Shown: piece by piece, positions 9,207 through 18,781 of the stretch | How positions within the stretch are numbered: position 1 is the first letter of the stretch | Layout: each line of letters starts with the position of its first letter | Assembly (NCBI RefSeq): GCF_004343605.1 | Contig: NZ_POSF01000019.1 | Span: 1-64,000 of the forward strand | DNA: 64,000 nt | Reading direction: 5' to 3' | Source: Dehalobacter sp. 12DCB1 | GTDB lineage: Bacteria; Bacillota; Desulfitobacteriia; Desulfitobacteriales; Syntrophobotulaceae | Program-made: the position numbers and the translations under genes | The notes under the pieces: generated by a model | What the model was told of the DNA's origin: nothing | What the model saw: only the letters and a program-made list of their open reading frames with translations | Databases searched by the model: none

Positions 9207-9890
9207 ATGGCCAATAAATTCAGGATACTGATTGTGGATGACGACGCTTCAATCCGTCAGATGCTCAGCCTGGGGCTGAAGCAGGAGGGTTACGATATTG
9301 GAACAGCGGACAACGGAAAAAAGGCGCTGGAGATAATCCCGGTCTTTGAACCTCATGTCATCATCCTTGACATTATGATGCCGGTCATGGACGGATATGA
9401 ACTATGTGAATCCATCCCGGAAATATCCGGTGCTTCCATAATTATGCTGACTGCCAAGGATACATCCAAAGACATTGTCAAAGGCCTGCGCCTCGGAGCG
9501 CATGACTATTTAGTTAAACCTTTTCACTTTGAAGAGCTGCTGGCCCGGATTGAGGTTCAGCTGCGCAACCGTTTCCCCGACCTTTCCGGCAGAAGAACCA
9601 TTGGCCGATTTACGATCGATGAGCTGAAGAAGTCTATTCTGCTCGACAATCAGCCTCTGCAGCTTTCTCCTACCGAATACAAACTGCTATCCTATCTTTT
9701 ATGGAACAGCAACCAAACACTGAGTAAAGAACAAATCCTGATCCACATCTGGGGTTACGATTTCGAAGGAGAGGACAATATTGTTGAGGTATATATCCGC
9801 TATCTTCGAGAGAAGCTTGGTGATCTGGACCACACGATTATTAAAACTGTCAGGGGCCTTGGTTACCACCTGCAGACGGAACAGCAGTAA
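9207..9890 (+). CDS. OmpR/PhoB-family response regulator
   Basis: A 227-residue DNA-binding response regulator. The N-terminal receiver domain has the acidic pair (DDDAS), the phosphoacceptor Asp in ILDIMMPVMDG, the Thr/Ala switch (LTAKD) and the conserved Lys in LVKPF. The C-terminal half is a winged-helix domain ending in KTVRGLGYHL. It has a clear AGGAGGAAT ribosome-binding site. A sensor kinase gene follows 118 bp downstream on the same strand and is its likely partner. The target genes and the signal cannot be read from sequence. Confidence 0.94.
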   Translation: MANKFRILIVDDDASIRQMLSLGLKQEGYDIGTADNGKKALEIIPVFEPHVIILDIMMPVMDGYELCESIPEISGASIIMLTAKDTSKDIVKGLRLGAHDYLVKPFHFEELLARIEVQLRNRFPDLSGRRTIGRFTIDELKKSILLDNQPLQLSPTEYKLLSYLLWNSNQTLSKEQILIHIWGYDFEGEDNIVEVYIRYLREKLGDLDHTIIKTVRGLGYHLQTEQQ

Positions 9891-10008
9891 CTGGCAGTCT
9901 ACACGAGATATCAAATATCAAGCATTTTACACAGGAATATCATGACGCATTGAATGTTTAACATTTTAATTGTTGTGCTTTAAGTATGATCACATTAGGG
10001 AGATCATC

Positions 10009-11595
10009 ATGAAAATTCACCCTCTGGAAAAACTGAATATTTGGCGGCAATCCCTGGTAGGGCAGCTCCTGCTGCGTTTCTGGGTGTGCCATATCATTTT
10101 TTTTACGTTAATTGGGGCTATTCAGTATACTTCCTTGAAAAATTCCCTGTATCAGAGCGTGGAGCAGAACCTGCTTTCAGACTATTACGCCATACGGAAC
10201 AGTATGGGGAGCTGGCTTTCAAGCAGTGAGTTTCCTCCGGGAAGATTCTCCGAACTCCGCCCGGGAAATTTTGTGGCGTTTTATACCAGCGACTATCAAC
10301 TTAAATCGATTGTTTACAGCTACGGCAAAGCGAACAGTACGGTCCCGAATCTCAGCCGCAGCCAACTGCAGTTTGATCTTGCTGAGAAGGCGAGATCCGG
10401 CGGATGTTTTGTTTTTCAGGATACCGACGAACAGCAGTATATGCTGATGGTGGCCCCGGTCGTAACGAACCAGCTTTCGGTAAACAGTCTCCCCCTGGAA
10501 CAAAACAACGATATTCAGCCCTATGCGGGCTATGCTTTGATCGGTCAGCCGCTGGCTGAACAGGACCTGATCTTGAGCCGAAATCTCAGAGGATATACTT
10601 TTAACGCGATCATCATTATTCTGCTCAGTACATTTTTTACAGCGCTGGTTTTGCAGAAACCATTGGAACCGCTTCTGAACATTTCCTCTACGGCCCGCAA
10701 GATTGCCGCCGGCCGCTATGACCTGCGCCTTCCGTATATGAATACCGCTTCGGAAATTCAGCAGCTTCGGGAAGCTTTAAACCATATGCTCGGACAGATG
10801 GAAAATGCTCTAAATACGGAAAGATCGGCTAAAAACCGGATGGCCCGGTTTATTGCCGATGCTTCTCATGAACTCAGGACTCCGCTGACCTCGATCAGAG
10901 GCTTCCTGGAAATACTCCAGCGGACGGGTATGGCAGACAAAGAGACTTTGGATGCCGCCCATCAGACCATGCTGATCGAGACGGAAAGACTGATCAGGCT
11001 TACCGAGGGTCTTCTGACCTTAAATCGGATCGCCCAGGAAGAAATAAACAGCGATCATTCCGAAGAGCTTAATTCCGGACTGCACGATGTGCTTCCTGAG
11101 CTTATGCCGCTTTTGGCCCCGCTGCTTAAAGACCGTACTTTCAGATTCAACGGCCAGGATTTCCGGACAATTGACGATTTTGTCTCAGAAGTCCTGGATA
11201 CGTCACAAGTGCTTCCATTAAAACCTGATGAACTGAAACAGATTCTGTACAATCTTGTCAATAACGCTATTCAACATACACTTTCCGGTGGAACGATTGA
11301 TATCCTCGCTAAATCGGAAAATTCCCGTTTTATTCTATCCGTCAGGGATAACGGTGAAGGAATCCCGGCTGAAGACGTTCCTCATATTTTTGAAAGGTTT
11401 TTCCAGGGAGACCGTTCCCGTTCCCATGGAAAAGGCCAAGGATCGGGACTTGGCCTGGCAATCGTATCCGAACTGGTGTCCCTTCGCGGAGGAGAAATAC
11501 GGGTCGAAAGCACTCCTGGAGAAGGAACGTCCTTTACGATTTTTTTCCCGCTGGTTCTCGTGAAAAACGATAGCTTGATGACACAAAATAATTGA
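10009..11595 (+). CDS. Membrane sensor histidine kinase
   Basis: A two-component sensor of about 528 residues, partner of the regulator upstream. It has a first transmembrane segment near residues 18-40 (FWVCHIIFFTLIGAIQY) and an extracytoplasmic region of about 140 residues. A second membrane segment (AIIIILLSTFFTALVL) comes next, then HAMP, HisKA with the phospho-His in DASHELRTPLTS, and an HATPase_c domain with DNGEGIP and GLGLAI. I prefer the ATG at 10009, preceded by GGGAG, over the TTG at 9970 that would add 13 residues. The sensed signal is unknown. Confidence 0.93.
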   Translation: MKIHPLEKLNIWRQSLVGQLLLRFWVCHIIFFTLIGAIQYTSLKNSLYQSVEQNLLSDYYAIRNSMGSWLSSSEFPPGRFSELRPGNFVAFYTSDYQLKSIVYSYGKANSTVPNLSRSQLQFDLAEKARSGGCFVFQDTDEQQYMLMVAPVVTNQLSVNSLPLEQNNDIQPYAGYALIGQPLAEQDLILSRNLRGYTFNAIIIILLSTFFTALVLQKPLEPLLNISSTARKIAAGRYDLRLPYMNTASEIQQLREALNHMLGQMENALNTERSAKNRMARFIADASHELRTPLTSIRGFLEILQRTGMADKETLDAAHQTMLIETERLIRLTEGLLTLNRIAQEEINSDHSEELNSGLHDVLPELMPLLAPLLKDRTFRFNGQDFRTIDDFVSEVLDTSQVLPLKPDELKQILYNLVNNAIQHTLSGGTIDILAKSENSRFILSVRDNGEGIPAEDVPHIFERFFQGDRSRSHGKGQGSGLGLAIVSELVSLRGGEIRVESTPGEGTSFTIFFPLVLVKNDSLMTQNN

Positions 11596-11615
11596 TTGAT
11601 ATGCCACAGATAATT

Positions 11616-12332
11616 CTATGACAGGATTAATGCCAGAATAAAGCCGAGCATGATGCCGACATTGGCATATTCACTGTGGGAATGGTGGCTTTTCGGAATC
11701 AGTTCGTCACTGCTGATATAGATCATTGCTCCGGCTGCAAACGCCAGAAAGAAAGCGATGATGAGCGGAGAGATCAGGCCAAGAATTATGCCCAGCCCGG
11801 TACCGAGCAGCGTTGACATACCGGTCATGGTCGTAATCAGGACGACCCTCGATTTCCGGACGTTGGCGAGACACAGCGGCATCGCCACACAAAGACCTTC
11901 AGCAATATTATGCAGACCGATTGTCAAGGCTGTCATGACACCCATGTGATACGATACTTCGCTGGTCGCGCCGATCGCGATCCCTTCGGGAAGATTATGC
12001 AGTGTAATTCCGAGCGCGATAAAATACCCCATCTTGGCATAGTTACTCAGATCCGCTTCAACCTTGTGAATGTGCGGCATTGAAATATCCACCAGAAACA
12101 GAAACAGAGCCCCGGCTGCAAAACCGGCAATACAAATGATACTGTTGCTCATGTCCAGGCTGGTCGGAATCAGACTTAAGGCAGATATCCCGATCATGAT
12201 TCCTGACGCAAATCCGAGCGATATTGAAAGTATCTTGTTCGTGATATTTTTTATCGAGATAGAGATGACAGCGCCAAGTCCGGTAACAAGACCCGCTATC
12301 AGCCCGTAGAGTAGAATGGTAATAATAATCAC
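11616..12332 (-). CDS. ZIP-family divalent metal transporter
   Basis: A 238-residue membrane protein with about eight hydrophobic segments. The ZIP metal-binding signatures are visible: HNLPEGIAIG in helix IV and HNIAEG in helix V. ZIP proteins of this ZupT-like type import zinc and sometimes iron, manganese or cobalt across the cytoplasmic membrane. The frame opens with GTG at 12332, eight bases after the htpG stop codon, with a weak ribosome-binding site, so translation may be coupled to htpG. A histidine-containing loop (KSHHSHSEY) lies near the C-terminus. Metal specificity cannot be assigned from sequence. Confidence 0.9.
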   Translation of the reverse strand: MIIITILLYGLIAGLVTGLGAVISISIKNITNKILSISLGFASGIMIGISALSLIPTSLDMSNSIICIAGFAAGALFLFLVDISMPHIHKVEADLSNYAKMGYFIALGITLHNLPEGIAIGATSEVSYHMGVMTALTIGLHNIAEGLCVAMPLCLANVRKSRVVLITTMTGMSTLLGTGLGIILGLISPLIIAFFLAFAAGAMIYISSDELIPKSHHSHSEYANVGIMLGFILALILS

Positions 12333-12339
12333 TCCGGTA

Positions 12340-14220
12340 TTATTTCTTCACAACCGCTCTTTCAAGGATGTTGTAGAGTCTGCTAACCATACTCCTGGGA
12401 TCGACGATCAGCCCGGCGGCAATCTGCGAGTTTTCCAGAATCTGTTCCGCCGCTGCCGCAGCAAATGCGTCGCCCGACTTGCGCAGTTCATTGATTCCCT
12501 GAATGACCGGATGCCGGCTGTTAATCTCCAAGATTCCTGCTGGGATATCTTCCATATCCTTGTTCATGATCTGCATCATTTTTTGCATGCTATGCGTTCC
12601 GTATGAACTGAGCACAACGGCAGGACTGTCCACAAGACGTTTGGAAGCACGCACCTCGGTTACCCTATCCCCGAGTGTTTCTTTGAACCAATCCAACAAG
12701 GCCTTCACTTCATCCTCAGGAATTTCACTTTCGGCATTACCGGGCTGCTCAGCATCTAAATCCGGCAGATCCTGACTGTCCTGTTCGGCCGCAACAATCT
12801 TCTTTTCTTTAAACTCAGGAAGCCCGCTTAAGATGTAGTCATCAATTGGTTCATAGGTATAGAGCACTTCAATGCCCTTGTCCTTAAAGATCTCAAGATA
12901 CGGCCCAGACTCAATCACTTTACGGTTGGAGCCGCTGACATAATAGATCGCTTTTTGTTCCTCTCTCATTCTTCCGACGTAGCCTTCCAGTGAAATCAGC
13001 TCACCTTCAGCCGTCATGTTGGATTCAAAACGCAGGAGCCTGACCAGTGCGTCCTTGTGGGCATAGTCCGAAGCTGCTCCTTCTTTGATAAACCTGCTGA
13101 ATTTTTCCCAAAATTGATTGTATTTGGCCGGATCATCTTTGGCTTGCTCTTCGAGATACTTTAAGAATCTGCTGGTGACTACCCTGTTCAGCTTGGCCAC
13201 AAGCGCATTATCCTGAAGGGTCTCCCTGGAAATGTTCAGGGGAAGGTCATCACTGTCAATGACGCCGCGTACAAACCGCATCCACTCCGGCACGATGGCC
13301 TCAGATTTTTCCTGAATCAGGACTTTTTTGCAGAATAGGTTAACGCCTCTCTCCATTTTACTGAAGCCGAACCGCTCATAATTTTCTCCGGGCACAAACA
13401 GCAGTGCTTTGATGGAAAGCGGCGCATCGGAGGAAAAGTGCATTCTATAAGATGGCTCGTCAAAAGCATTGTCGATATATTTATAGAATTCCGTATATTC
13501 CTGCTCACTGATTTCGGATGCGTTTTTCGTCCATATTGCTTCGACGGTATTGACTTTTTCACCGTTGACTTTCACGGGATAAGGGACAAAACTCGAATAC
13601 TGTTTGATAATCCTGTTGATCTCGTCGGCTTTACTGAAATCATAGGCATTTTCTTTTAACTGAAGAACGATCCTGGTTCCATAATTGCTTTGATCACCTG
13701 GTTCTATTAAATAGCTCCCTGCTCCATTTGAAGACCAGATCCAGCTTTCAGAGTCCGTTCTGAAAGAGCGGGTATAAAGCGTTACTTTCTCCGCAACCAT
13801 AAACGCCGAATAAAATCCGACGCCGAACTGTCCAATCAAGCTTAAATCGGTATTGCTTCCGGATCCGGCCTTTTTGACCTCGGCCAGCTGTCTGATAAAT
13901 TCCTTGGATCCTGAATGGGCGATCGTACCCAGATTCTCAATCAGTTCTTCTTTGGTCATTCCGATCCCATTATCGGTAATGGTAAGCGTGTGCTTTTCTT
14001 CATCCGTTTCGATGGAAATTTCCAGCGGTTGCTCGGATTCGCCGCTTGTTTCATTTTCAGTGAGCCTGCAGTAGCGCAGTTTCTCCGTAGCGTCAGCTGC
14101 ATTGGATATTAATTCTCTTAAGAAGATCTCCCGCTCCGTATAGAGAGAATTAATAACAATATCCAGCAGCTGGGTGATTTCTGTCTGAAACTCCCTCGTT
14201 TCAACATTGTTATTCATCAT
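12340..14220 (-). CDS. htpG: Molecular chaperone HtpG (Hsp90)
   Basis: An ATP-dependent cytosolic chaperone of 626 residues, a normal length for bacterial Hsp90. Visible motifs are EIFLRELISNAADA (ATP-binding helix), TDNGIGMT and GQFGVGFYSAFMV in the N-terminal ATPase domain. The middle domain follows with the SRETLQ loop, and the C-terminus is a dimerisation domain. I chose the ATG at 14220 (MMNNNVETREF), which has a GGGAGGG site upstream, over the frame start at 14235. A ZIP transporter gene follows immediately. Confidence 0.95.
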   Translation of the reverse strand: MMNNNVETREFQTEITQLLDIVINSLYTEREIFLRELISNAADATEKLRYCRLTENETSGESEQPLEISIETDEEKHTLTITDNGIGMTKEELIENLGTIAHSGSKEFIRQLAEVKKAGSGSNTDLSLIGQFGVGFYSAFMVAEKVTLYTRSFRTDSESWIWSSNGAGSYLIEPGDQSNYGTRIVLQLKENAYDFSKADEINRIIKQYSSFVPYPVKVNGEKVNTVEAIWTKNASEISEQEYTEFYKYIDNAFDEPSYRMHFSSDAPLSIKALLFVPGENYERFGFSKMERGVNLFCKKVLIQEKSEAIVPEWMRFVRGVIDSDDLPLNISRETLQDNALVAKLNRVVTSRFLKYLEEQAKDDPAKYNQFWEKFSRFIKEGAASDYAHKDALVRLLRFESNMTAEGELISLEGYVGRMREEQKAIYYVSGSNRKVIESGPYLEIFKDKGIEVLYTYEPIDDYILSGLPEFKEKKIVAAEQDSQDLPDLDAEQPGNAESEIPEDEVKALLDWFKETLGDRVTEVRASKRLVDSPAVVLSSYGTHSMQKMMQIMNKDMEDIPAGILEINSRHPVIQGINELRKSGDAFAAAAAEQILENSQIAAGLIVDPRSMVSRLYNILERAVVKK

Positions 14221-14612
14221 TACCAACCCTCCCAATCATTTCATATGGCTGTGCTTTGGTCGAATCAAAAATCGACCATCATATTATACCATGGAATGGA
14301 AAAAAATCTAACATTCAAATACTTGTACCTTCAAATACTTGTTCTTCTGACTTTCTTAGCGCTGAAACCAAAAAAACATTCCGGTATTCAGGATGGTGTT
14401 CTAATTTTTGGAATAAAATGATACGTATATAGAGGACTTTTTACGAGTCATCACGAAAAATAATATAACGAAATATAGTTTAACAAAACATCATTTAAAA
14501 TATCATTTTTAAAGATTTATATACTAATAGAGCTTAACATCATTCTTATCGAATGATTAAATCTTTAAATTCCATTATCTGAATACAAAAGAAGGTATAG
14601 GAGGAAAATATC
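14221..14612. other. AT-rich intergenic region between htpG and the lipoprotein gene
   Basis: Divergent promoter region for htpG (minus) and the lipoprotein gene (plus). It contains a 13-bp direct repeat TTCAAATACTTGT at 14314-14326 and 14330-14342, offset by 16 bp. No open frame or strong hairpin was seen, and no CIRCE-type heat-shock palindrome. Confidence 0.5.
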
Positions 14613-15338
14613 ATGAGATTGACGCGACGGTATCTTGCGCTTTTGCTCGTTTTGCTGCTTCTTTGCGTTGGAGCTTTATCCGGCTGCGGCGGGAAAGAAG
14701 AATCAGCTGCCCAAAATGAAGCAACCTCGGCCCCAGCAGAAACAGGAACACAAACTTTACCTGATGAAAATGCAATTGTATCCGGTCTGATTGGAAAAGG
14801 ACAGCTGGTCAAAGAAATGTCTTATGATTTAGTGATCGTCGGCGGTGGAGTAACTTCAGAAAGCAAAGCCTGGTTTAAGGACCAGAAAATGAAAATGGAG
14901 GGCACCTTTAACGGTCAAAAGATGACATTTATTTTTGATATGTCCAAAAAGGAGTTTACTACTTATCCCTCGGGTCAGAACAGCGCCATGAAAATGACGT
15001 TAAGTGAATATGACGGTCCGGATATCACCACCCCTGTTGATTATGTCAAAGGTCTAGCTGACACCGAGTATACCATAGCTGGAACTGAGACGGTCAACGG
15101 CATGGAGTGTAAAGTCCTTACTTTCACCAGCGAAGGCTCAACTGTTAAGGAATGGATCAGCACCGAATACGGCATTGTTGTAAAGGCTCAATATGAAACC
15201 GATGGTCAGATGTCAACCATGGAATTCAAGAACCTGCAAATCGGAACAGGTACCGTACCTGATGGGGTCTTCGACCTGCCGTCTGGAATGGAAGTGGTTG
15301 ACATTAACGACATGATGAATCTCGACAGCAATAAATAG
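14613..15338 (+). CDS. Secreted lipoprotein, LolA/DUF4412-like
   Basis: A 241-residue exported protein. The N-terminus has basic residues, a leucine-rich core and the lipobox LSGCGG, so cleavage before Cys25 and lipid anchoring to the outer membrane leaflet are expected. The rest is a beta-rich domain with repeated K-M-K-M-E-G/F-x-G-Q-K-M elements, resembling LolA-type or DUF4412 proteins that fold as half-barrels. No enzymatic motif is visible. It has a clear AGGAGG ribosome-binding site and appears monocistronic, ending close to the convergent feo operon. Confidence 0.82.
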   Translation: MRLTRRYLALLLVLLLLCVGALSGCGGKEESAAQNEATSAPAETGTQTLPDENAIVSGLIGKGQLVKEMSYDLVIVGGGVTSESKAWFKDQKMKMEGTFNGQKMTFIFDMSKKEFTTYPSGQNSAMKMTLSEYDGPDITTPVDYVKGLADTEYTIAGTETVNGMECKVLTFTSEGSTVKEWISTEYGIVVKAQYETDGQMSTMEFKNLQIGTGTVPDGVFDLPSGMEVVDINDMMNLDSNK

Positions 15339-15344
15339 ATACCC

Positions 15345-15617
15345 TTACCGGTTCGTGGATTCCAAAAGCACCCTCCCCTTTGCCGTCAGCGTCCACAAGG
15401 TTGCTTCGGCTTCTCCGTTTCCTTTGCTGCAGCAGCCCCCGCACCCCTTACATTGTTCATTGACGCAAGCTGCATTATCCGCAGTCAGGTATCCAAGTCG
15501 TTGCAGGTCATTCAGCATTTGTTTGATCATCTCTCGATCGAGATCCAATTTTTTTGCCAACGAAGAAAAGGAGTTCGCTTGTTGACCGGCAATTTCTGTT
15601 AACAAATTGATCAGCAT
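15345..15617 (-). CDS. FeoC-like winged-helix protein
   Basis: A 90-residue protein ending the feo operon, 24 bp after feoB. The N-terminal half is a winged helix (FSSLAKKLDLDREMIKQMLNDL, then LGYL). A cysteine cluster, CVNEQCKGCGGCC, follows near residues 51-63. FeoC proteins of gamma-proteobacteria have a similar fold with an Fe-S-binding loop, and they influence FeoB stability or expression. Position, size and cysteines support the FeoC-like call, but sequence similarity to the enterobacterial protein is low. Confidence 0.8.
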   Translation of the reverse strand: MLINLLTEIAGQQANSFSSLAKKLDLDREMIKQMLNDLQRLGYLTADNAACVNEQCKGCGGCCSKGNGEAEATLWTLTAKGRVLLESTNR

Positions 15618-15641
15618 CGCAATACCTCCTGCTTCTTCGTT

Positions 15642-17663
15642 TCAGATGAACAACGAACCGAGCTGAAAGATCAGCACCGCTGCGATCCAGCCAATGATCA
15701 GTGAGTAGAGAACAGAAAACAGTGTCCATTTAACAGAATTGGTCTCCTTTTTAATTATTCCGATTGTCGCTGCACAGGGTGAATAAAGTAGGGTCATTAC
15801 CATAAAGGCATAGGCGGAGAGCGGCGTAAAATGCTGTGCTAAGACTACTCCGAGCATCCCTTCGCCTGTCCCGTAAACCAACCCGAACGTCGCAATGATT
15901 GCTTCCTTGGCACCAATCCCGACAAGAAGTGCTACAGAGGCCTGCCAACTGCCAAAACCAGCCGGGGATAATACGGGTGCGATGACTGCGCCTAATTTTC
16001 CAAGGAGACTTCCGGTACTGCCCGGTTCAACGCCGACCGGGAAAACAGAAAGCATCCAGATCAGAACGACAATCCCAAGGATCACAGTTCCTGCTTTCCT
16101 GACAAACGACTCCGTTTTTTCCCACATGTGCCGCATTAAACTCTTCAGCGTTGGCAGACGATAAGGCGGGAGTTCCATAACAAAGTAGGATTTTTCCTGC
16201 TTGAACAATGTTTCACTCAGGATTTTCCCTGCTGCAACAGCAACTATGATTCCTAAAAGATACAGTGAAAAAATAACCAATCCTGCCAACGGTATGATGC
16301 CGATCGTTTTGCCTCTGAAGAACGCCCCGGCAAACAACGCATAGACTGGAAGCCTAGCACTGCAGGAAATAAACGGACTGATTAAAATGCCGATCATACG
16401 GTCTTTCCGGCTGTCCAAGGTTCGGGTGGACATGATTCCGGCCACATTGCAGCCGCTGCCGACAATCATTGCAACGGCCGTTTTCCCGTGCAGCCCGACA
16501 ACATTCATCAGCCGGTCCATGACATAGGCTGCCCTGGCCATATAACCGCTGTCTTCGAGAAGAGAAATCAAGAAATACATGGTAAACATCATCGGGATAA
16601 AAACAAGTACAGAACCTACCCCACCGATCAGTGCATCACTGACAAAGGACCGGGCCAGGACCGGAGCGTTTAGCAACAGGCCGGAGACATACCGCCCCAG
16701 GATCCCGAAGACGCTGTCCACATAACCCCCAAGAATATTATTGCCGAGACCCATTGTGATCTGATACAGCAAAAACATCATTACAAAGAACAAAGGAATC
16801 CCGATCCATTTATTTGTCACAACCCGGTCAATCATTTCTGTCAGATCTTCTTGCGGAGGCGTTTCCCTGCGGACACAATCCCTAATGATTTGGCCAATAA
16901 AGGTATAACGCTGGTCTGCCAAATAGATTCCGGGCTCAAGACCAAAACGGCTCGTTATCCTGTCCTTTACCTTGTCAGCCAATTTTTTCAGGGTAGGACA
17001 ACCTGCTATTTGCGTTTGAGCAAAAGCCTCATCCTCCAGCAGCCTGACAGCCACCAAGTTCGCCGATTCTTTACCAGTAATACCTTCTTCAACCAGGGCC
17101 TCAGCCAAAGCTCCAGATTCCCGGTTCATCATTTGCCAATAGTCTGGCTGGACGGGCCGGCCTGGCTTTACTTTCATTGCCGCTGAAGTCTCCAGCAACT
17201 CCCGAATCCCTTTGTTTTTCGTTGCCACTGTGGTGACAACCGGTACGCCAAGAACATCTCCAAGTTTCACTGTATTGATGAAAATATTCTTTTTCTCTGC
17301 TTCATCTGTCATATTCAAAGCAATCATTACATTCGTATCCATCTCAATCAGCTGTAACGTAAAATAAAGATTCCTCTCCAGATTTGCTGAGTCAATCACG
17401 TTCACAACAACATCAGGTTTTTCCTGCAAAATATAGTTTACAGCAACCATTTCATCCTCCGAACTGGCGGAAAAACTATATGTCCCGGGTAAGTCAATTA
17501 CGTTGATCTCATCCCCGTTGAACCTGACCGTACCTTCTTTTTTCTCAACGGTTACTCCCGGCCAATTGCCAACATGCTGCCTCGAGCCTGTTAACACATT
17601 AAAAATACTTGTTTTCCCGCAGTTTGGGTTTCCAACGAGAGCTATCGTAAAATTCTTTTTCAT
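15642..17663 (-). CDS. feoB: Ferrous iron transporter FeoB
   Basis: A large Fe(II) transporter with an N-terminal GTPase domain fused to a membrane domain. The G1 motif GNPNCGKTS and the G3 DLPGTYSF lie near the N-terminus. The membrane part holds the paired Gate regions with conserved Cys (GSGCNVAG, SPFISCSARLPVYALF). I chose the ATG at 17663 (MKKNFTIALVG), with GGGGAAGGA upstream, giving 673 residues. feoA lies 180 bp upstream and a FeoC-like gene just downstream. A degenerate Fur box at 17790-17808 suggests separate iron control in addition to that of feoA. Confidence 0.96.
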   Translation of the reverse strand: MKKNFTIALVGNPNCGKTSIFNVLTGSRQHVGNWPGVTVEKKEGTVRFNGDEINVIDLPGTYSFSASSEDEMVAVNYILQEKPDVVVNVIDSANLERNLYFTLQLIEMDTNVMIALNMTDEAEKKNIFINTVKLGDVLGVPVVTTVATKNKGIRELLETSAAMKVKPGRPVQPDYWQMMNRESGALAEALVEEGITGKESANLVAVRLLEDEAFAQTQIAGCPTLKKLADKVKDRITSRFGLEPGIYLADQRYTFIGQIIRDCVRRETPPQEDLTEMIDRVVTNKWIGIPLFFVMMFLLYQITMGLGNNILGGYVDSVFGILGRYVSGLLLNAPVLARSFVSDALIGGVGSVLVFIPMMFTMYFLISLLEDSGYMARAAYVMDRLMNVVGLHGKTAVAMIVGSGCNVAGIMSTRTLDSRKDRMIGILISPFISCSARLPVYALFAGAFFRGKTIGIIPLAGLVIFSLYLLGIIVAVAAGKILSETLFKQEKSYFVMELPPYRLPTLKSLMRHMWEKTESFVRKAGTVILGIVVLIWMLSVFPVGVEPGSTGSLLGKLGAVIAPVLSPAGFGSWQASVALLVGIGAKEAIIATFGLVYGTGEGMLGVVLAQHFTPLSAYAFMVMTLLYSPCAATIGIIKKETNSVKWTLFSVLYSLIIGWIAAVLIFQLGSLFI

Positions 17664-17789
17664 CTGTTTATCCTTCCCCTGAAGCACTTGCGATTACGTT
17701 CTATACAATGTTTGTTTCAATATTTATTGCTGCCTATTGCTGTTTTAACAATGTTTGCGGTGTCTATCATTGCAACAAAGACTATATAT

Positions 17790-17808
17790 GATAGTGATTT
17801 TTATTATC
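17790..17808. promoter_or_regulatory. Degenerate Fur box upstream of feoB
   Basis: The 19-mer starting GATAGTGATTT and ending TTATTATC matches the Fur consensus GATAATGATAATCATTATC at 15 of 19 positions. It lies in the 180-bp gap between feoA and feoB. Confidence 0.5.
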
Positions 17809-17843
17809 ATTTAGTGACCAAAAATAGAGAGGGTGATTTTATA

Positions 17844-18092
17844 TTATCTGTTCCAAATCTTTTCAACCTGAATTTTCCTGGCGTCGCTTTTACGGATTGC
17901 TAGATGATATCCCCTCAGATTAATCTTTATAGGATCCCCCAGCGGAGCCTGGCCGTCTACTTTAAATTCTGTCCCTTTGACCACACCCATATCTGTCAGT
18001 TTTTTTCTTAATACGGTATCCATGTGGATATTAACAACTCTGGCATTCGAGTTTACGGGTATCTTGTCCATTGTAAGAAAGGCAGCGTCCAT
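17844..18092 (-). CDS. feoA: Ferrous iron transport accessory protein FeoA
   Basis: A small cytosolic SH3-like protein that supports FeoB. The frame extends to 18137, but the ATG at 18092 (MDAAFLTMDKIP) has a strong AAGGAG site nine bases upstream and gives 82 residues, the usual FeoA length. Family features are the LRKKLTDMGVVKGTEFKV core and the later GDPIKINLRGYHLAIRKSDA. It is the first gene of the feo operon, about 60 bp downstream of a near-perfect Fur box. Confidence 0.93.
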   Translation of the reverse strand: MDAAFLTMDKIPVNSNARVVNIHMDTVLRKKLTDMGVVKGTEFKVDGQAPLGDPIKINLRGYHLAIRKSDARKIQVEKIWNR

Positions 18093-18153
18093 AGCAGTCT
18101 CCTTATGGCTTTTTAAGAATTTTATAATTTTGTTCAAATTGTAATGACAATGT

Positions 18154-18168
18154 TGATAATGATTATCG
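18154..18168. promoter_or_regulatory. Fur box upstream of feoA
   Basis: TGATAATGATTATCG matches the 7-1-7 Fur consensus TGATAATNATTATCA at all but the last base. The inner GATAAT-G-ATTATC is a perfect palindrome. It is centred about 70 bp upstream of the chosen feoA start. Confidence 0.82.
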
Positions 18169-18380
18169 AATTCATATTATTAATATTACTTCTTATTGCT
18201 CAAAATGTCAATTCGTATGTTATTTCTTTGTGTGTCATTCTTTGCATATTTTCTTTATGATTATTCTTATGCTCCTATTTAAATATTGAGCTTTTTATTG
18301 AACTATGCTGAAATGAAATGATATACTTAAATAACTCTTTTTTCAGGGAGTATTTGACTTTGCAGGAGGCTGATCTTCTC

Positions 18381-18767
18381 TTGAATTATTCCGTTTATCT
18401 GGTGATTGGTTTAGGGGGCGCACTTGGAGCTATTGCCCGCTATGTACTTTCCACCTGGATTTATCAAAAATATTTTTATACTTTTCCCTGGGGAACCTTC
18501 GTCGTCAATATGCTGGGATGTTTTGTGCTGGGTATTGTGTATGTACTGGGCGTTGAAAGCCTGGTGACCAGTCCGAATACCCGTTTATTTATATCTGTCG
18601 GTTTTCTGGGCGCATTTACAACCTTTTCAACGCTAAGCCTTGAAACCCTGAACCTTATCAAGAGCGGAGAAATCATCGTAGCTGTGCTGAATGGTCTGGG
18701 AAGCCTGCTCGTCGGACTGATTGCAGTCTGGCTTGGAATGAGCCTGACGCAGCTATTATTAAAATAA
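18381..18767 (+). CDS. crcB: Fluoride ion channel CrcB (Fluc)
   Basis: A small four-helix membrane protein that exports fluoride as a dual-topology dimer. Family motifs GGALGAIARY, PWGTFVVNMLGCFVLG and GFLGAFTTFSTLSLE are present in order. The frame is open from 18318, but the N-terminal extension is atypical. A TTG at 18381 follows AGGAGG at 18364-18369 and gives about 128 residues, the normal length. The start choice is therefore probable, not certain. A DUF190 gene follows 14 bp downstream, a frequent pairing in fluoride-resistance loci. No fluoride riboswitch motif was seen upstream. Confidence 0.9.
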   Translation: MNYSVYLVIGLGGALGAIARYVLSTWIYQKYFYTFPWGTFVVNMLGCFVLGIVYVLGVESLVTSPNTRLFISVGFLGAFTTFSTLSLETLNLIKSGEIIVAVLNGLGSLLVGLIAVWLGMSLTQLLLK

Positions 18768-18781
18768 AGGAAGGGATTCTA

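Noticed and set aside
18169-18380. Fluoride riboswitch upstream of crcB
   Set aside because: The conserved crcB-motif sequences were not found.
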